Assembly (NCBI RefSeq): GCF_000006445.2
Contig: NC_006046.2
Coordinates: 62,001 to 126,000, forward strand
From: Debaryomyces hansenii CBS767
Taxonomy: Eukaryota; Ascomycota; Pichiomycetes; Serinales; Debaryomycetaceae
DNA: 64,000 nucleotides
Direction: 5' to 3'
The notes under the pieces were generated by a model. The model ran no database searches, was not told the DNA's origin, and saw nothing but the letters and a program-made list of their open reading frames with translations. The position numbers were made by a program, and so were the translations under genes. How positions within the stretch are numbered: position 1 is the stretch's first letter; each line of letters begins with the position of its first letter. Shown here piece after piece: positions 29,539-39,259 of this stretch.

Positions 29539-30948
29539 CTAGCCTTTGTTCTTGCTTATGATTATTTTCAATCCAATAATTAATTCTTCTTTGATGGCCC
29601 CTAAGAAAGTTATCAGTCCATGACTTTTCAAATTTTGGTAACTTCCTCCAGGACCTTCTTCTCCTGCTAATTTACGCAACGTTTCAAAATATTCTTCAAA
29701 ATGTGGATACAATGTAATAAACTTCTGTCCATTTCCTCTTACTGATTTTCTGTCCTCTTCCCATTTTATTTGTTCTTGGACAGATGGCAAACTGGCCCTT
29801 CCTGAATATACTCTCGCAACGGAAACAGCCTGCCATTCGAACGCCTTGAATGTTAAACCGGCTGCGATAGCACCAACAAATGATAAAGTTTCATCACCAA
29901 TCTTAAAAATATGCTGATATAGGCCCTGAACTCTATTACCAGTAAGATCTAAATTAGGTAAGAACGGGTAACTGAAAGAAAACCCAGTTCCAAAGATAAT
30001 ACTGTCGACATCTGATACGGTCGTATCGTCATCAAAGTAAATTATACCTTTTTCATTATCAATTTTTACGATTTCACCATGCTTTTCTACCAATGGATGG
30101 TCAAATGCAGCATTACCAAAATAAGTATGGGGTTGACTGGTTTTCTTTTGGGAAGAAATTATTTTATTGTCAGATATTTGTAGAATATCTTGAATAGCAT
30201 CCATTGCGGAAACCGAGGCACCAACAACGATCGTTTTCTTATTTCTAAAATACTCCCTTGATCTATAAGCCTTAGTATGTATAACAGTATTTTTTGGATT
30301 ATTATAGAACAGTTGTAAGCCAGGGATGTTAGGGACGTATGGCACGTCATAATGTCCAGTTGCCACTACAACTGCATCAAAGCTTTCGGTCCACACATAA
30401 TCATATTTTTTACCAAACCGTCTTAAAGTTACTTCCCATTGATTAGTGGCTTCATTTTTGGAAACTAATTCGACAGAAGTATTAAACTCAACATGATCAT
30501 CGTATCCTTTTCTCTTATATAAATCATGAAGCCAGCCTTTGATTACTGTATTATGTCTGAATGGAGTATCCTTCCCATATTTTTCAACAGAAATATTACT
30601 TCCTCCAACAGGGAATGGCTCTTCCGAAAATTCCATAGCATTCGCTTCAACATTTGATTCTAAATATGAATATGTAGCAGTGTCAAGAAATCTTTGCTTA
30701 CTCGATTTAGGAACATATCTAGGTAACGTTTCAGGGACTGATACGGGTTCATCAGCAGTTCTATTACTCAACTTTTGGATTTCTGGCAACGGTTCAGGAG
30801 GCTTATCGTCATAAACCCAGCAGCCGCCAGCCTGATTTCTTCTTTCAAAGAGCCTAATGTTGTCAAACAATTTTTCGCGTATCAACGAATCCAATGTAAT
30901 GAGCCCACTAGGCCCTCCTCCTATAATTGCAATAGATTTAACAGGCAT
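29539..30948 (-). CDS. flavin-containing monooxygenase, C-terminal frameshift
   Basis: This FMO uses FAD and NADPH to oxygenate soft nucleophiles such as thiols, sulfides or amines. FAD-binding GGGPSG is at residues 10-15, the ATGHYD strand end near 205, and the NADPH-site GASVSA near 240. The frame as given ends at 29539 after GPGGSYQNL. However, an alternative frame beginning at the same point reads KLPKFEKSW, then RRINYWIENNH, and continues to a stop at 29435. That is the normal FMO ending, and a single missing base in the GGAGGAAG run (near 29645) explains it. The C-terminus is thus scrambled for about 37 residues in this copy. It shares a 300-bp divergent promoter with a transporter and has a relative at 56551. 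It probably handles an organosulfur or nitrogen compound. Confidence 0.85.
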   Translation of the reverse strand: MPVKSIAIIGGGPSGLITLDSLIREKLFDNIRLFERRNQAGGCWVYDDKPPEPLPEIQKLSNRTADEPVSVPETLPRYVPKSSKQRFLDTATYSYLESNVEANAMEFSEEPFPVGGSNISVEKYGKDTPFRHNTVIKGWLHDLYKRKGYDDHVEFNTSVELVSKNEATNQWEVTLRRFGKKYDYVWTESFDAVVVATGHYDVPYVPNIPGLQLFYNNPKNTVIHTKAYRSREYFRNKKTIVVGASVSAMDAIQDILQISDNKIISSQKKTSQPHTYFGNAAFDHPLVEKHGEIVKIDNEKGIIYFDDDTTVSDVDSIIFGTGFSFSYPFLPNLDLTGNRVQGLYQHIFKIGDETLSFVGAIAAGLTFKAFEWQAVSVARVYSGRASLPSVQEQIKWEEDRKSVRGNGQKFITLYPHFEEYFETLRKLAGEEGPGGSYQNLKSHGLITFLGAIKEELIIGLKIIISKNKG

Positions 30949-31036
30949 TATTAATATGAAATCTGTATATACTATGGCTTGAATCAGAGGACCTTCATAA
31001 AAATAAGGATTATAAATGCATTAAAAAGGACAAAAA

Positions 31037-31150
31037 TGTGGCTGCAGAAATTTTATGGAAAAATTGCGAAATTTAGAATCAAATCTCGCGTATCACCACT
31101 ACATCATACTATTTTACTATTATAATGTAGAATAATATCTTGCCACAGTT
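31037..31150. promoter_or_regulatory. two Met31/32-type sites in divergent FMO/transporter promoter
   Basis: TGTGGC occurs at 31037-31042. AACTGTGGC, nearly the full Met31/32 consensus, occurs on the minus strand at 31142-31150. Both are within the 302-bp region between divergent genes, so they could drive both. Confidence 0.5.
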
Positions 31151-31250
31151 ATCAACTTGACAGCTTCGAATCATTATGAAAAATTTTAGTACAAAATAGG
31201 ACTAAAATGTCTAATTATACCTTGATATACTATCATAGTAGATTATCAGC

Positions 31251-32869
31251 ATGATTATCCATGCGGAGAAACAAAACGAGATATCCAAATCGTCCATAGT
31301 AAGTCATGAGAATGATACCTACGAGAACGATTCTAGCAATTCCATCACTAATGGTGATTGGACATCAAAAGAAGAACGACTCGTTGTTCTAAAAGTAGAT
31401 TTTGTGGTTTTACTTTTACTTACTCTTGGGCTAACAGTGTTTCAATTTGATAGGATGAACCTCGCGAGCGCATTAACTGGAGGTTTCAAAGAAGATGTGC
31501 ATGTTAACCAAGCTGAAATCAACATTGGAAACGAGTTAATGTTCTTGGGTATTTTCTTGTTAGAAATTCCTTCTAATATGCTACTAATGAAATTTGGTCC
31601 TAGAAAGTGGCTTCCTTTCCAGATTTTGGTATTTGGTTTTGTTGCTATCATGCAAATCTTTTTAAAGAATAAGTCGGGATTTTATGCTTCTCGTTTCATG
31701 CTTGGGATTGCAGAAAGCGGCTATATTCCAGGAGCATGTTATATAATCTCGAACTGGTATGTACCTTTTGTATCTGATCTGAACCTTAATTCCTATCTTT
31801 TGCCAAATGACTTCTTGCTAATTCGAATAGTATTACGAGTTAGTTCAAACAAAATTACTTTAATCACGTACTAACTTCAAATAGGTATAAACAGAAGGAA
31901 CGTGCTAAACGAACATCTATTTATTTCTTTGGAATGTTTGGTGGATACGCTTTAAGTCCAATACTTTGTTCGGCTATTCTTTTGTTGGCAGGAAAAGGAA
32001 ACATGGCTGGATGGAGATGGATATTTCTCCTTGAAGGATTGTTAACCATTATAGTCGGGTTATTAATGTTTCTCTTCTTGCCTGGATCTCCAATGAATCC
32101 ATATCCATTACTTTCCAAGAAGCTATCTTTCTTTTCTGATCGAGAGATGTTTATACTTAAGAATAGATTAGCCAGCGAAGAACGTACAGATGAACAATTG
32201 CATCCAATTACAAAACAACACATAAAGGACGCAGTCTTACAATGGAGAAGATACCCACATTTATTCGCAACAGCTATTGTTTTTGCAACTTGGAGCCCGT
32301 TAACTACTTATACTCCTACGATTATACAAAGTGCTGGGTTTAGTCGAATTCAAGCGAACGCATTAACTGCAGTAGGTGGTTTTTTGGCAGTTTTCGTCGT
32401 GTTTTTGTTCGGTGTGCTAAGTGATAAAACTAATGCTAGGGGCTTGACGGTTTTAGTTGCAACCCTTCTATATGGTATTACGCTAATAATTCTTCATGAG
32501 ATACTTCCTCGGGTTAATTCGGATAGATGGAAAGTTTTTGGGTTGTGGACTTTAGTAAATGCTTTTGCAGTTGGTTACCATCCTGTTCAGAATACTTGGT
32601 TACAATTGAATTGTAGATCGCCTCAAGAAAGAAGTATTTCAATTGCATTGTGGGTTATGTTCGCAATGATTGGTTTAATGGCTGGGAGTCAACTATTTAG
32701 GGCTGATGATTCTCCCACGTATAACAAAGCTTCACTTGCCATGATCTGTATGGTCTTCGGTGGATTTCTAATTTCTTCAATTCAGTTTCTTATTTATTAT
32801 ATTCATAATCGAAAATTAGAGAGAAAATTACCTGAAAACTTATCAGACAGTTACAGATTTTTTTTATAA
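31251..32869 (+). CDS. MFS transporter, anion:cation symporter (allantoate permease-like) family, spliced
   Basis: Joining 31251-31756 to 31885-32869 gives a 496-residue transporter of the Dal5/Vht1/Seo1 family, which carry organic anions, vitamins or organosulfur compounds into the cell with protons. TM1 contains the family motif TVFQFDRMNLASAL. GFYASRFMLGIAESGYIPGA and, across the splice, SNWYKQKERAKR are the hallmark loop; without splicing the frame runs into a stop. MAGWRWIFLLEG follows, then the second six-segment half with AGSQLFRADDSPTYNKA near the end, a strong family signature. It is divergent from the FMO gene and shares its promoter, suggesting that it imports the FMO pathway's substrate. 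Confidence 0.85.
31757..31884 (+). other. 128-nt spliceosomal intron
   Basis: Donor GTATGT at 31757, perfect branch TACTAAC at 31869-31875, acceptor TAG at 31882-31884. Splicing restores the conserved SNWYKQKERA loop. Confidence 0.9.
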
Positions 32870-33066
32870 AGTATTTATCTATGAGAATTTTCTAAGTTTA
32901 TGGCTTTTTATTTCTAGTAGTATCTGTTGCAGTCCATAGAATAAGTCAAGTTTTGGAGTCAATTCGTCTCTCTCCTTTAGAATTTACGTCATATCAAATA
33001 AATAAAAATTAACTCACATTTAAACAAAGTATTTTAATTAACAATAGTAGGTACAATAATACAAAA

Positions 33067-34707
33067 CTAGTAGACAAATTTAAAATCAAGACGCTTATTG
33101 GCTTGGTCTGAAGTATTTTTAACATAGTCCTCTTGTTGCTCAATTGTAAGTGCATTCCATGCTCTATCTTTTTGTTTGTTCCGGAAAATATAGTAGTATC
33201 TAGCTAAGATACAAGCACCTAGAGCCCCAAACGCACATCCAATCAACACAACGTTTCCTCTATGATAAGCAGGGGCATCATCTGCTCTATAAATATTTGC
33301 CGAGATGATCCCGGCGGACTGCAGAAACATATTAACTAAAGCCGCAGAGACTGCACGATTTCTAACTGAATTCGAGTTGGCAGAACACCAAGAAATAGAC
33401 AAGGGCCATATTGGGCAAGCTCCAAGAAGAATAGTAAGAATAGCATAAGTTCCCCATACATTAATTTGTGAACCCGGCCAGTATCTTAGTGGAAATAAAC
33501 AAGCAAGAATCCATACTGGAACAGAAGCAAGAACTAAGGCTCTACTTTTAAAAATTTCCGATAGATAACCAGCTGCAAGCATCGTGATAACTGTTAGGAC
33601 ATTGAATGGAATTGTTAATAAATTAGTATTAAACGTTGAAAACCCTAACTTTCTTAATGTCAACGTCATGTATGTACTAGTAGGTGTTGCACCAATATCT
33701 CCTAATATTCTGACAAAATATATAGGCCATAAATCATAGTCTAATAAGCTTGCAGCCAATTCTTTGGGACTAACCGGTTGTCTGTTATTCATATCCCCTT
33801 TAGTTGGGTCATCACGTAAGACTCTATTGACGACTATCTTCTCTTCTCTATCTGTGTACCAACCCTTCTTACGAAACCAAGTTTTTGTTTGAACGGCTGA
33901 AGCTGGCATTTTGAAGAAGGATATTAAGCCAACAAGTAACGTAAATGCACCTTCAATAAGGAATAACCATTTCCAACCCTCAGGAATTGAACTAGTTTTG
34001 ATTTTCAATAATGCAAATGCTAATAAACTAGACCAAACTGAAGTCATAGGATTTGCAATGTAAAACAAAGACAATCTAAACGGGAATTCTTTAGATGTAT
34101 AGAAGTAAGACATCCATAAGCAAATATCGCAGATGAAACCTCCTTGGAGAGCTCCTAAAAGACCCCTAGTGATGTAGAAACCAGCCTTACCTTTAATAGC
34201 AGCTTGTGCCATAGAAACAACACTCCATAATACAATCTGCGATGGAATCCAAATATCTGGTCCAATTTTCTTTGAGATTAACTGGGATGGTAATTCTGCT
34301 GACAAAAAGCAGACTAGATTGATTGTTTTGCCAACGTTGAAGTCATTAGTTGTAAGTCCTAGATCATCTAGCATATTATCCGATAATGCCTGCGATATGT
34401 TGTTCCTATCAAAATCTAACGCAGTAAACATAAAAAAGGCCCAAAAAGTGACATACCAGTCATTTTTCCACACAACTTTTTTATCTTCTTCCGCAGTCCA
34501 AGTAAATTCAGGATCAAACCAATCCTTACATTCATAATCACAAGCTTCATATAATTTCGAGTAATGTTCTGCAACTATTGGGTCTTGAAACACATGGTCT
34601 AGCTTTTCAGCTGAGCTAATCGATTCAAGTTCATATTCTTTGTTAACCACTTCAATTTGTTGCAGCTTCTCGGAATCAGAAGATCCCTTGAACAATTTCA
34701 ATCCCAT
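33067..34707 (-). CDS. SOA1-like sulfur-compound transporter (ACS family)
   Basis: This 546-residue membrane protein is a proton-linked anion transporter. The combination DFDRNNISQALSDNMLDDL in TM1 and TINLVCFLSAELPSQLISKK in TM2 is the pattern I associate with S. cerevisiae Soa1 (YIL166C), which imports sulfonates, sulfate and other sulfur compounds. GALQGGFICDICLWMSYFYT and the terminal RADDAPAYHRGN motif also fit. The N-terminus is long and acidic (about 85 residues before TM1). A TCACGTGA element at 34869, the Cbf1 site of methionine-pathway promoters, lies 160 bp upstream. S. cerevisiae SOA1 neighbours NIT1; a nitrilase gene lies nearby here too. I therefore favour sulfonate or sulfate uptake, with other anions possible. 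Confidence 0.85.
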   Translation of the reverse strand: MGLKLFKGSSDSEKLQQIEVVNKEYELESISSAEKLDHVFQDPIVAEHYSKLYEACDYECKDWFDPEFTWTAEEDKKVVWKNDWYVTFWAFFMFTALDFDRNNISQALSDNMLDDLGLTTNDFNVGKTINLVCFLSAELPSQLISKKIGPDIWIPSQIVLWSVVSMAQAAIKGKAGFYITRGLLGALQGGFICDICLWMSYFYTSKEFPFRLSLFYIANPMTSVWSSLLAFALLKIKTSSIPEGWKWLFLIEGAFTLLVGLISFFKMPASAVQTKTWFRKKGWYTDREEKIVVNRVLRDDPTKGDMNNRQPVSPKELAASLLDYDLWPIYFVRILGDIGATPTSTYMTLTLRKLGFSTFNTNLLTIPFNVLTVITMLAAGYLSEIFKSRALVLASVPVWILACLFPLRYWPGSQINVWGTYAILTILLGACPIWPLSISWCSANSNSVRNRAVSAALVNMFLQSAGIISANIYRADDAPAYHRGNVVLIGCAFGALGACILARYYYIFRNKQKDRAWNALTIEQQEDYVKNTSDQANKRLDFKFVY

Positions 34708-34868
34708 TTTTAAAGATAGCCGTTACTAGAAACATATCATAATAGAGGGACAAATCAGACCCTTATATGTGAAAAATTATCCCTGGTACTTATGAATATT
34801 ACGACTTCACCATTTTGCAGCCATAGTTTAGGACAACTGTGTGCTTGGCAAAGGGAAAATAACGTGTG

Positions 34869-34876
34869 TCACGTGA
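34869..34876. promoter_or_regulatory. Cbf1-type site TCACGTGA
   Basis: A perfect 8-bp palindrome, the preferred Cbf1/Met4 element of sulfur-assimilation genes, 162 bp before the SOA1-like start and not shared with another promoter. Confidence 0.55.
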
Positions 34877-35096
34877 TTTGAGTCAATTTTATAATATGAA
34901 TGCACCATATGGACCACAATGCTTCCTATAATTCACTCTTTCGTTAAAGAATCACTTCCATTTATGGTTTAATGAATATTTTTAATTGTAAGTGCAACTC
35001 ACGACTATGATTGTAATTTTCAATGAAAAATACGACTTGAAGCCACTGACGTGTACATTGTCTATTAATGTTCAAATCTTAACACAAGAAACATAA

Positions 35097-37222
35097 TCAT
35101 ATATTATGCACATCGTGAAAATTTAAATCGAAGTCGAAAAAGTTATCCCAATCCATGCTTGTCAAATCATGTCGTAAAAGAGACAGATTTCCAATTTCAC
35201 CTCCGTTCGGATTAAATAAATGGTCCATTACATTAATAAGCGTATCCTGTGTAGTCAGCACCTTATTTATGGATTGACCTATCGGTTTGTCCCTATGTGC
35301 GTTAAAATCGTTCAAGATATTGCTGATTCTTTTCTTGATGATTTCAGATGGTTTTTTAGCAACATGCCAAATAGTTGAACAATGATCGAGAAAACTAGAG
35401 AATTTCATTAGTTTGGACTCAATTGCAAACTTTTCATTCATATCTTTCAGTATCGAGAACCTAATGTATAAGGTGCTTATGGATATAATAATGCAAAACA
35501 CCAAAAGAATACCGACAGCTCTGCTATCAATTCCCTTTAAAGTTTCCAAGCTGGAAACTATGACATCAATCTCGTCAACGATATTGTCACAAATCGAAAT
35601 AGGTGATATCTCGTAATCCTCCTCCATGGTAACAGAAAGTTGTATAAATGGCCTGTTTAAGCATAGGGAAACAATATAAAAGTAACACTTATGTGTATGC
35701 AAGAATATATCATTACAAGAATTTTCTATATTTCCACGATTCCATTGTAAGGCGTAAGGTAGTTCAGATCTCCATTTACGTAATTTTCCATTATAAAAAT
35801 GTAATTTTTTCAATCGCTTAGAATATTCAATATTTAATTGTTCTTGTGGTAAATTAATGAGTGGCTCAAATACAGATGTTAGTATATAATTAGAAAGATT
35901 GATAAGTTCAGCTAATGCTTTAATTGTAGGGTAAGCAGATTGAATTAAGTTTGTCTGAGGATTATGATACACATATTCTTCAATATTCGTTAGATCTCCC
36001 ATATCTTCCGATTCAGGCATATTAGTATCAGATAATTTGAGAGTTGTAGGTCTTCCAAGTACTAGACTTACAAAATTGTCTGCAATGTAACAGCCCCAAT
36101 AAATACGACTTTTCACATTGTGAATTTGAAAAGGATAATCTGTATGCAATTTTTTCTTTATCCTTCCTTGGTTATCTTGATCCAAATTTAATATTTGCCA
36201 CTCTTTTGGATCTAACTCAAACCCAAAATCAAATCCCATGCGAAACGCAAGTCCAGAAAGTAGCCAGCCGCTCGTTAAATTCCCTCTACCAATATCATAT
36301 AATGCTAAACACAATAATGTTTGCAACTTCGAAATTGAAGTCTCATTTGTAAAACACAAATTTTCATTTGATTTGAAGACTAAAGACTTCGCATGATCAT
36401 AAAAATAGTCTGATTTCAATTGTAGATCTTTATTTTCACTCATTCGAGAACCTAGGGCACTAATTGCAAACACAAGATCCTCTGAAACGAAATCATTATC
36501 ATAATCATTACTTAAAAGATAATATAGGAAGGATTCTCTATGAATAAAAGAAAAAACGGACGGATACTGAAATTGAAAAAACAACGATACAGCTGTTTTT
36601 ACTTCCTTTGGGGGCTGTATCTCACTCTGTCTAAAACTAAAGTTGAATTTAGTATTAGCAACCATACCCTTCGGATGATCTACTGAACTGTTGTCGTTTG
36701 TTTGTTGCTCGTTTGCTATTAACAACGATTCGTTATATATGCTTGCCGGACCAAATATTGAAGTTGACTTTGCATCTTGCACTATTACCGGTGCTAATTT
36801 AATACCTTGGACATCGCTAGATAGATCGGATTGAATATTTATGCCCAAATCGCTTTCTGATATCTGCTTTAACGTCTTGATTATTTCTTCTGGCTTTTCA
36901 ATTGATTCAACTAATTCTTGAGTGTTTGTTCAAGATCAAAGGCATGTTTTTCCAATGTTTGTATATGACTCAAGGATGTTCTTCTCTTTCTTCTTTTGTC
37001 ATCAAATATATATTTGCAAGCAATTTTTCTCTGTTCACATCTAGAGCAGGGGTTACCACCATCACATTTTTTCTCGCTAAGTTAGTATTATTTTCAGAAC
37101 AATTCGTATTCATATTTTGCGTACTTTTAATGACCTACACAAGCTACATCTATATTTGTTAGTGATTCTGAATGTCCAGTTGATATCTCATATACATACG
37201 AGTTTGAGCATTTCCTTTTCAT
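35097..37222 (-). CDS. Zn2Cys6 transcription factor, two introns and a frameshift
   Basis: The main frame (35097-36848, extending to about 36910) holds the fungal regulatory domain, with SEDLVFAISALGSRMSENKD, SGWLLSGLAFRMGFDFGF and RIYWGCYIADNFVSLVLGRP, closely related to the regulator at 54419. The DNA-binding part lies upstream in three pieces. Exon 1 (37200-37222) encodes MKRKCSN. A 25-nt exon (37125-37149) encodes the first two Cys, CSLCRSLK. The third exon begins at 37072 with KKCDGGNPCSRCEQRKIACK. Together they form a perfect C-x2-C-x6-C-x5-C-x2-C-x6-C cluster, followed by a short coiled coil. The coiled-coil frame then fails to join the main frame: a one-base loss near 36914-36920 is needed to connect them. 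The gene is either broken or carries a sequencing error. It closes module A and is its probable regulator. Confidence 0.7.
37073..37124 (-). other. 52-nt intron splitting the zinc cluster
   Basis: On the minus strand the donor is GTACGC, the branch TACTAAC, and the acceptor AG at 37073-37074 within TTAGCGAG. Using the earlier TAG instead would break the frame. Confidence 0.6.
37150..37199 (-). other. 50-nt intron near the start codon
   Basis: On the minus strand the donor is GTATGT, the branch-like sequence CACTAAC, and the acceptor ATATAG. It links the seven-codon first exon to a 25-nt microexon. Confidence 0.6.
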
Positions 37223-37901
37223 ACTTGACTTCGGGAGAAACAAAATTACGTCTTAAGTTGAATCATAATATTCTTTTGATATCTTAGTATTACACAAAGT
37301 CATAAGAAAATTGGATCCGAACAGTATCCTATTTCTACTGCAAAACTGGGAAGTACATTGATATGCTAATGTTGGTAATACATCCGAGGTAATAACAAGG
37401 ACAAGCTTTGCAGTATATCACCCAGAGGACTATCAGATAGGATGCACAGTGTATTGCGAGCGATGGAGAGTGGGGTCCAGTTATTGAGGCAAAATGAGTG
37501 CAATGGGAATATAAATTCTACTTTTAATATCAACTCCTTATCAGGTGAAGATGCCGCGGTGTATATTTCCAGGCATATGTTCATCCAACATTTGGCCAAT
37601 CTCTTCTAATATTGCCTTTAGTTTCTGAATAAAAGAAAAATACATATAAAGACATGCAAGTGTAAAAGGTTGCATAAATAATGTATATATTCGTCCAGTT
37701 TCTTCAATTTTATAGGAAACTGAACAAAGTTAGTATAAAAGAAATTGTTTCACAATTATTTGATCTAGAGAATAATTGCAATTTTGTGTGGGGTGCTTAG
37801 AGTGCGAACATCACGAAGTGTTAGTGATTAGATCGCATATAAGCAAATGAATACTAATATTGAAGGGTATGAAAAAGTAAGATAAATTTCTTTTATATAA
37901 A
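37223..37901. other. spacer with a short plus-strand protein-like relic
   Basis: At 37382-37609 on the plus strand a 75-codon frame without a start (DRMHSVLRAMESGVQLL, then SGEDAAVYISRHMFIQHLA, then stop) looks like the end of a lost gene, perhaps a regulator. I cannot assign it. The rest holds the promoter side of the regulator and the 3' region of the ammonia-lyase gene. Confidence 0.3.
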
Positions 37902-39074
37902 TTATAATCTTGATGAGCTAGGAACATTATATATTCTTTTATATTCAGTTGAAATGAGAACAACTGAATCGGTTTCATTTAAATCACCAGCAGAAATCAA
38001 TTCTCTAAAGTATTTCTTAAGGGTAGCATATGGCGCTGCACCACAGGGACCAGTTGCTATACCAAACCCATCTAATTCCTCAACTGCCGAATGACATTCA
38101 TCGTCGTCAATTATCAGCGAGTATGTAAGGCCCAGTTTTAAAATTGGAAATGCCAATTCAGAAATTGTTGGACAATTTAGCCCATCCATGATAGTTGGTG
38201 TCGTTTGTATCTCATCGCATCTCGAAGGTTCTCCTAAAGTAAGAGACTTATTGCAGCAACGTGAAAGCGATGGCTCAACAATCATCACCTTAGTTTTAGA
38301 GTTTTTTCTAAATCCAGCCCTATAATGAGTCACAACTGCCTGGGCAAAGGAGCCCACGCCTGCACCACATATGACTAGACCAGGCTTGGTTCCAGTTTGT
38401 TTGAGAACTTCCGAATCAACTTCATTTAGTAACGTATTATATCCTTCCACGATGCTCTGTGGAATATTAGTATAGTTCGTGAAAGATGTATCTTGAATAA
38501 AATACCTGTTCTTACTTTCGAGTGAAAATTTATATGCTGTCTCAACAGCTTCATCGTAATCTCCTCTTATTTCTGTAAGATTGGTATTACCTTCTGACTT
38601 TATCTTTGCACGCTCACTAGGTAAAACGTTGGAAGGAACATATACCTCAGATTTGATACCTAATAAATATGCTACTCTTGCAACAGCTCTACCATGGTTG
38701 CCATCTGTGGCACAAACCAAGCAAATCGTATTCTTTAAATTCTCTGTCCTTATATGCTGTTGTATAGTAGAGAACGTTGTATTGCTGGGCAAACTAAATT
38801 CAGAAACAAGTACTTTATGAATTGCCCACGAAGCGCCTAATATTTTAAACGAAGGAAGACCAAATCTAGACGATTCTTCCTTAATAAAAACTTTTTTTAC
38901 ACCGAACTCATGGCTGTTTGGTAATTCAGTTAAAGGTGTTGGTTCATATCCACCTAACGTTTCATGGAAATTAGAAACATCCCGTTCAATCTCCTCTAAT
39001 CTATCCCCACATAAATTCCATGCTACTGCATCTTTATTGTAGTATAAAGTTGGTGGTTCAGTTTTCGATGTCAT
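37902..39074 (-). CDS. diaminopropionate ammonia-lyase-like PLP enzyme
   Basis: This 390-residue enzyme belongs to the fold-type II PLP family (threonine synthase/dehydratase type). It most resembles 2,3-diaminopropionate ammonia-lyase, which turns diaminopropionate into pyruvate and two ammonia. The PLP lysine is K77 in LPSFKILGASWA. CATDGNHGRAVA (about 124-135) and the glycine loop CGAGVGSFAQAVV (about 238) bind the substrate and PLP phosphate. IVEPSLSRCCNKSL and ATGPCGAAPYA near the end match DpaL/YgeX-type proteins, including the paired cysteines. It is divergent from an M20 amidohydrolase, 185 bp away. Bacterial ygeX also lies beside an M20 gene (ygeY). This suggests degradation of a diaminopropionate-containing or carbamoylated amino acid as a nitrogen source. 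A broader serine/threonine ammonia-lyase role is the alternative. Confidence 0.82.
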   Translation of the reverse strand: MTSKTEPPTLYYNKDAVAWNLCGDRLEEIERDVSNFHETLGGYEPTPLTELPNSHEFGVKKVFIKEESSRFGLPSFKILGASWAIHKVLVSEFSLPSNTTFSTIQQHIRTENLKNTICLVCATDGNHGRAVARVAYLLGIKSEVYVPSNVLPSERAKIKSEGNTNLTEIRGDYDEAVETAYKFSLESKNRYFIQDTSFTNYTNIPQSIVEGYNTLLNEVDSEVLKQTGTKPGLVICGAGVGSFAQAVVTHYRAGFRKNSKTKVMIVEPSLSRCCNKSLTLGEPSRCDEIQTTPTIMDGLNCPTISELAFPILKLGLTYSLIIDDDECHSAVEELDGFGIATGPCGAAPYATLKKYFRELISAGDLNETDSVVLISTEYKRIYNVPSSSRL

Positions 39075-39259
39075 TATGAAATGTAGACTTGAACTTGAGA
39101 TAAAATCGCAACATATTAAATATATAGGGAAATAAGCGCATCAATATTTCCGCCATTAGTTGTCGCATTTATTTTCCGACTTCAACCAACATTACTTGAG
39201 GAATGAAATAAATTGCAAATATACTGATAGATTTAAAAATTGTCAAATATTGAAGCAAT
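39075..39259. promoter_or_regulatory. bidirectional promoter of ammonia-lyase and amidohydrolase
   Basis: The 185-bp region serves both divergent genes. It contains a GATAAA sequence near 39100 (a possible GATA-factor nitrogen site) and two TTCCG-type triplets near 39150 and 39175. Assignments are tentative. Confidence 0.4.

Noticed and set aside
36905..36990. Third intron to explain the frame break in the 35097 regulator
   Set aside because: No GTATGT/GTACGT-type donor is present; GTTGAA and GTTAAA are poor donors, so a one-base loss is simpler.
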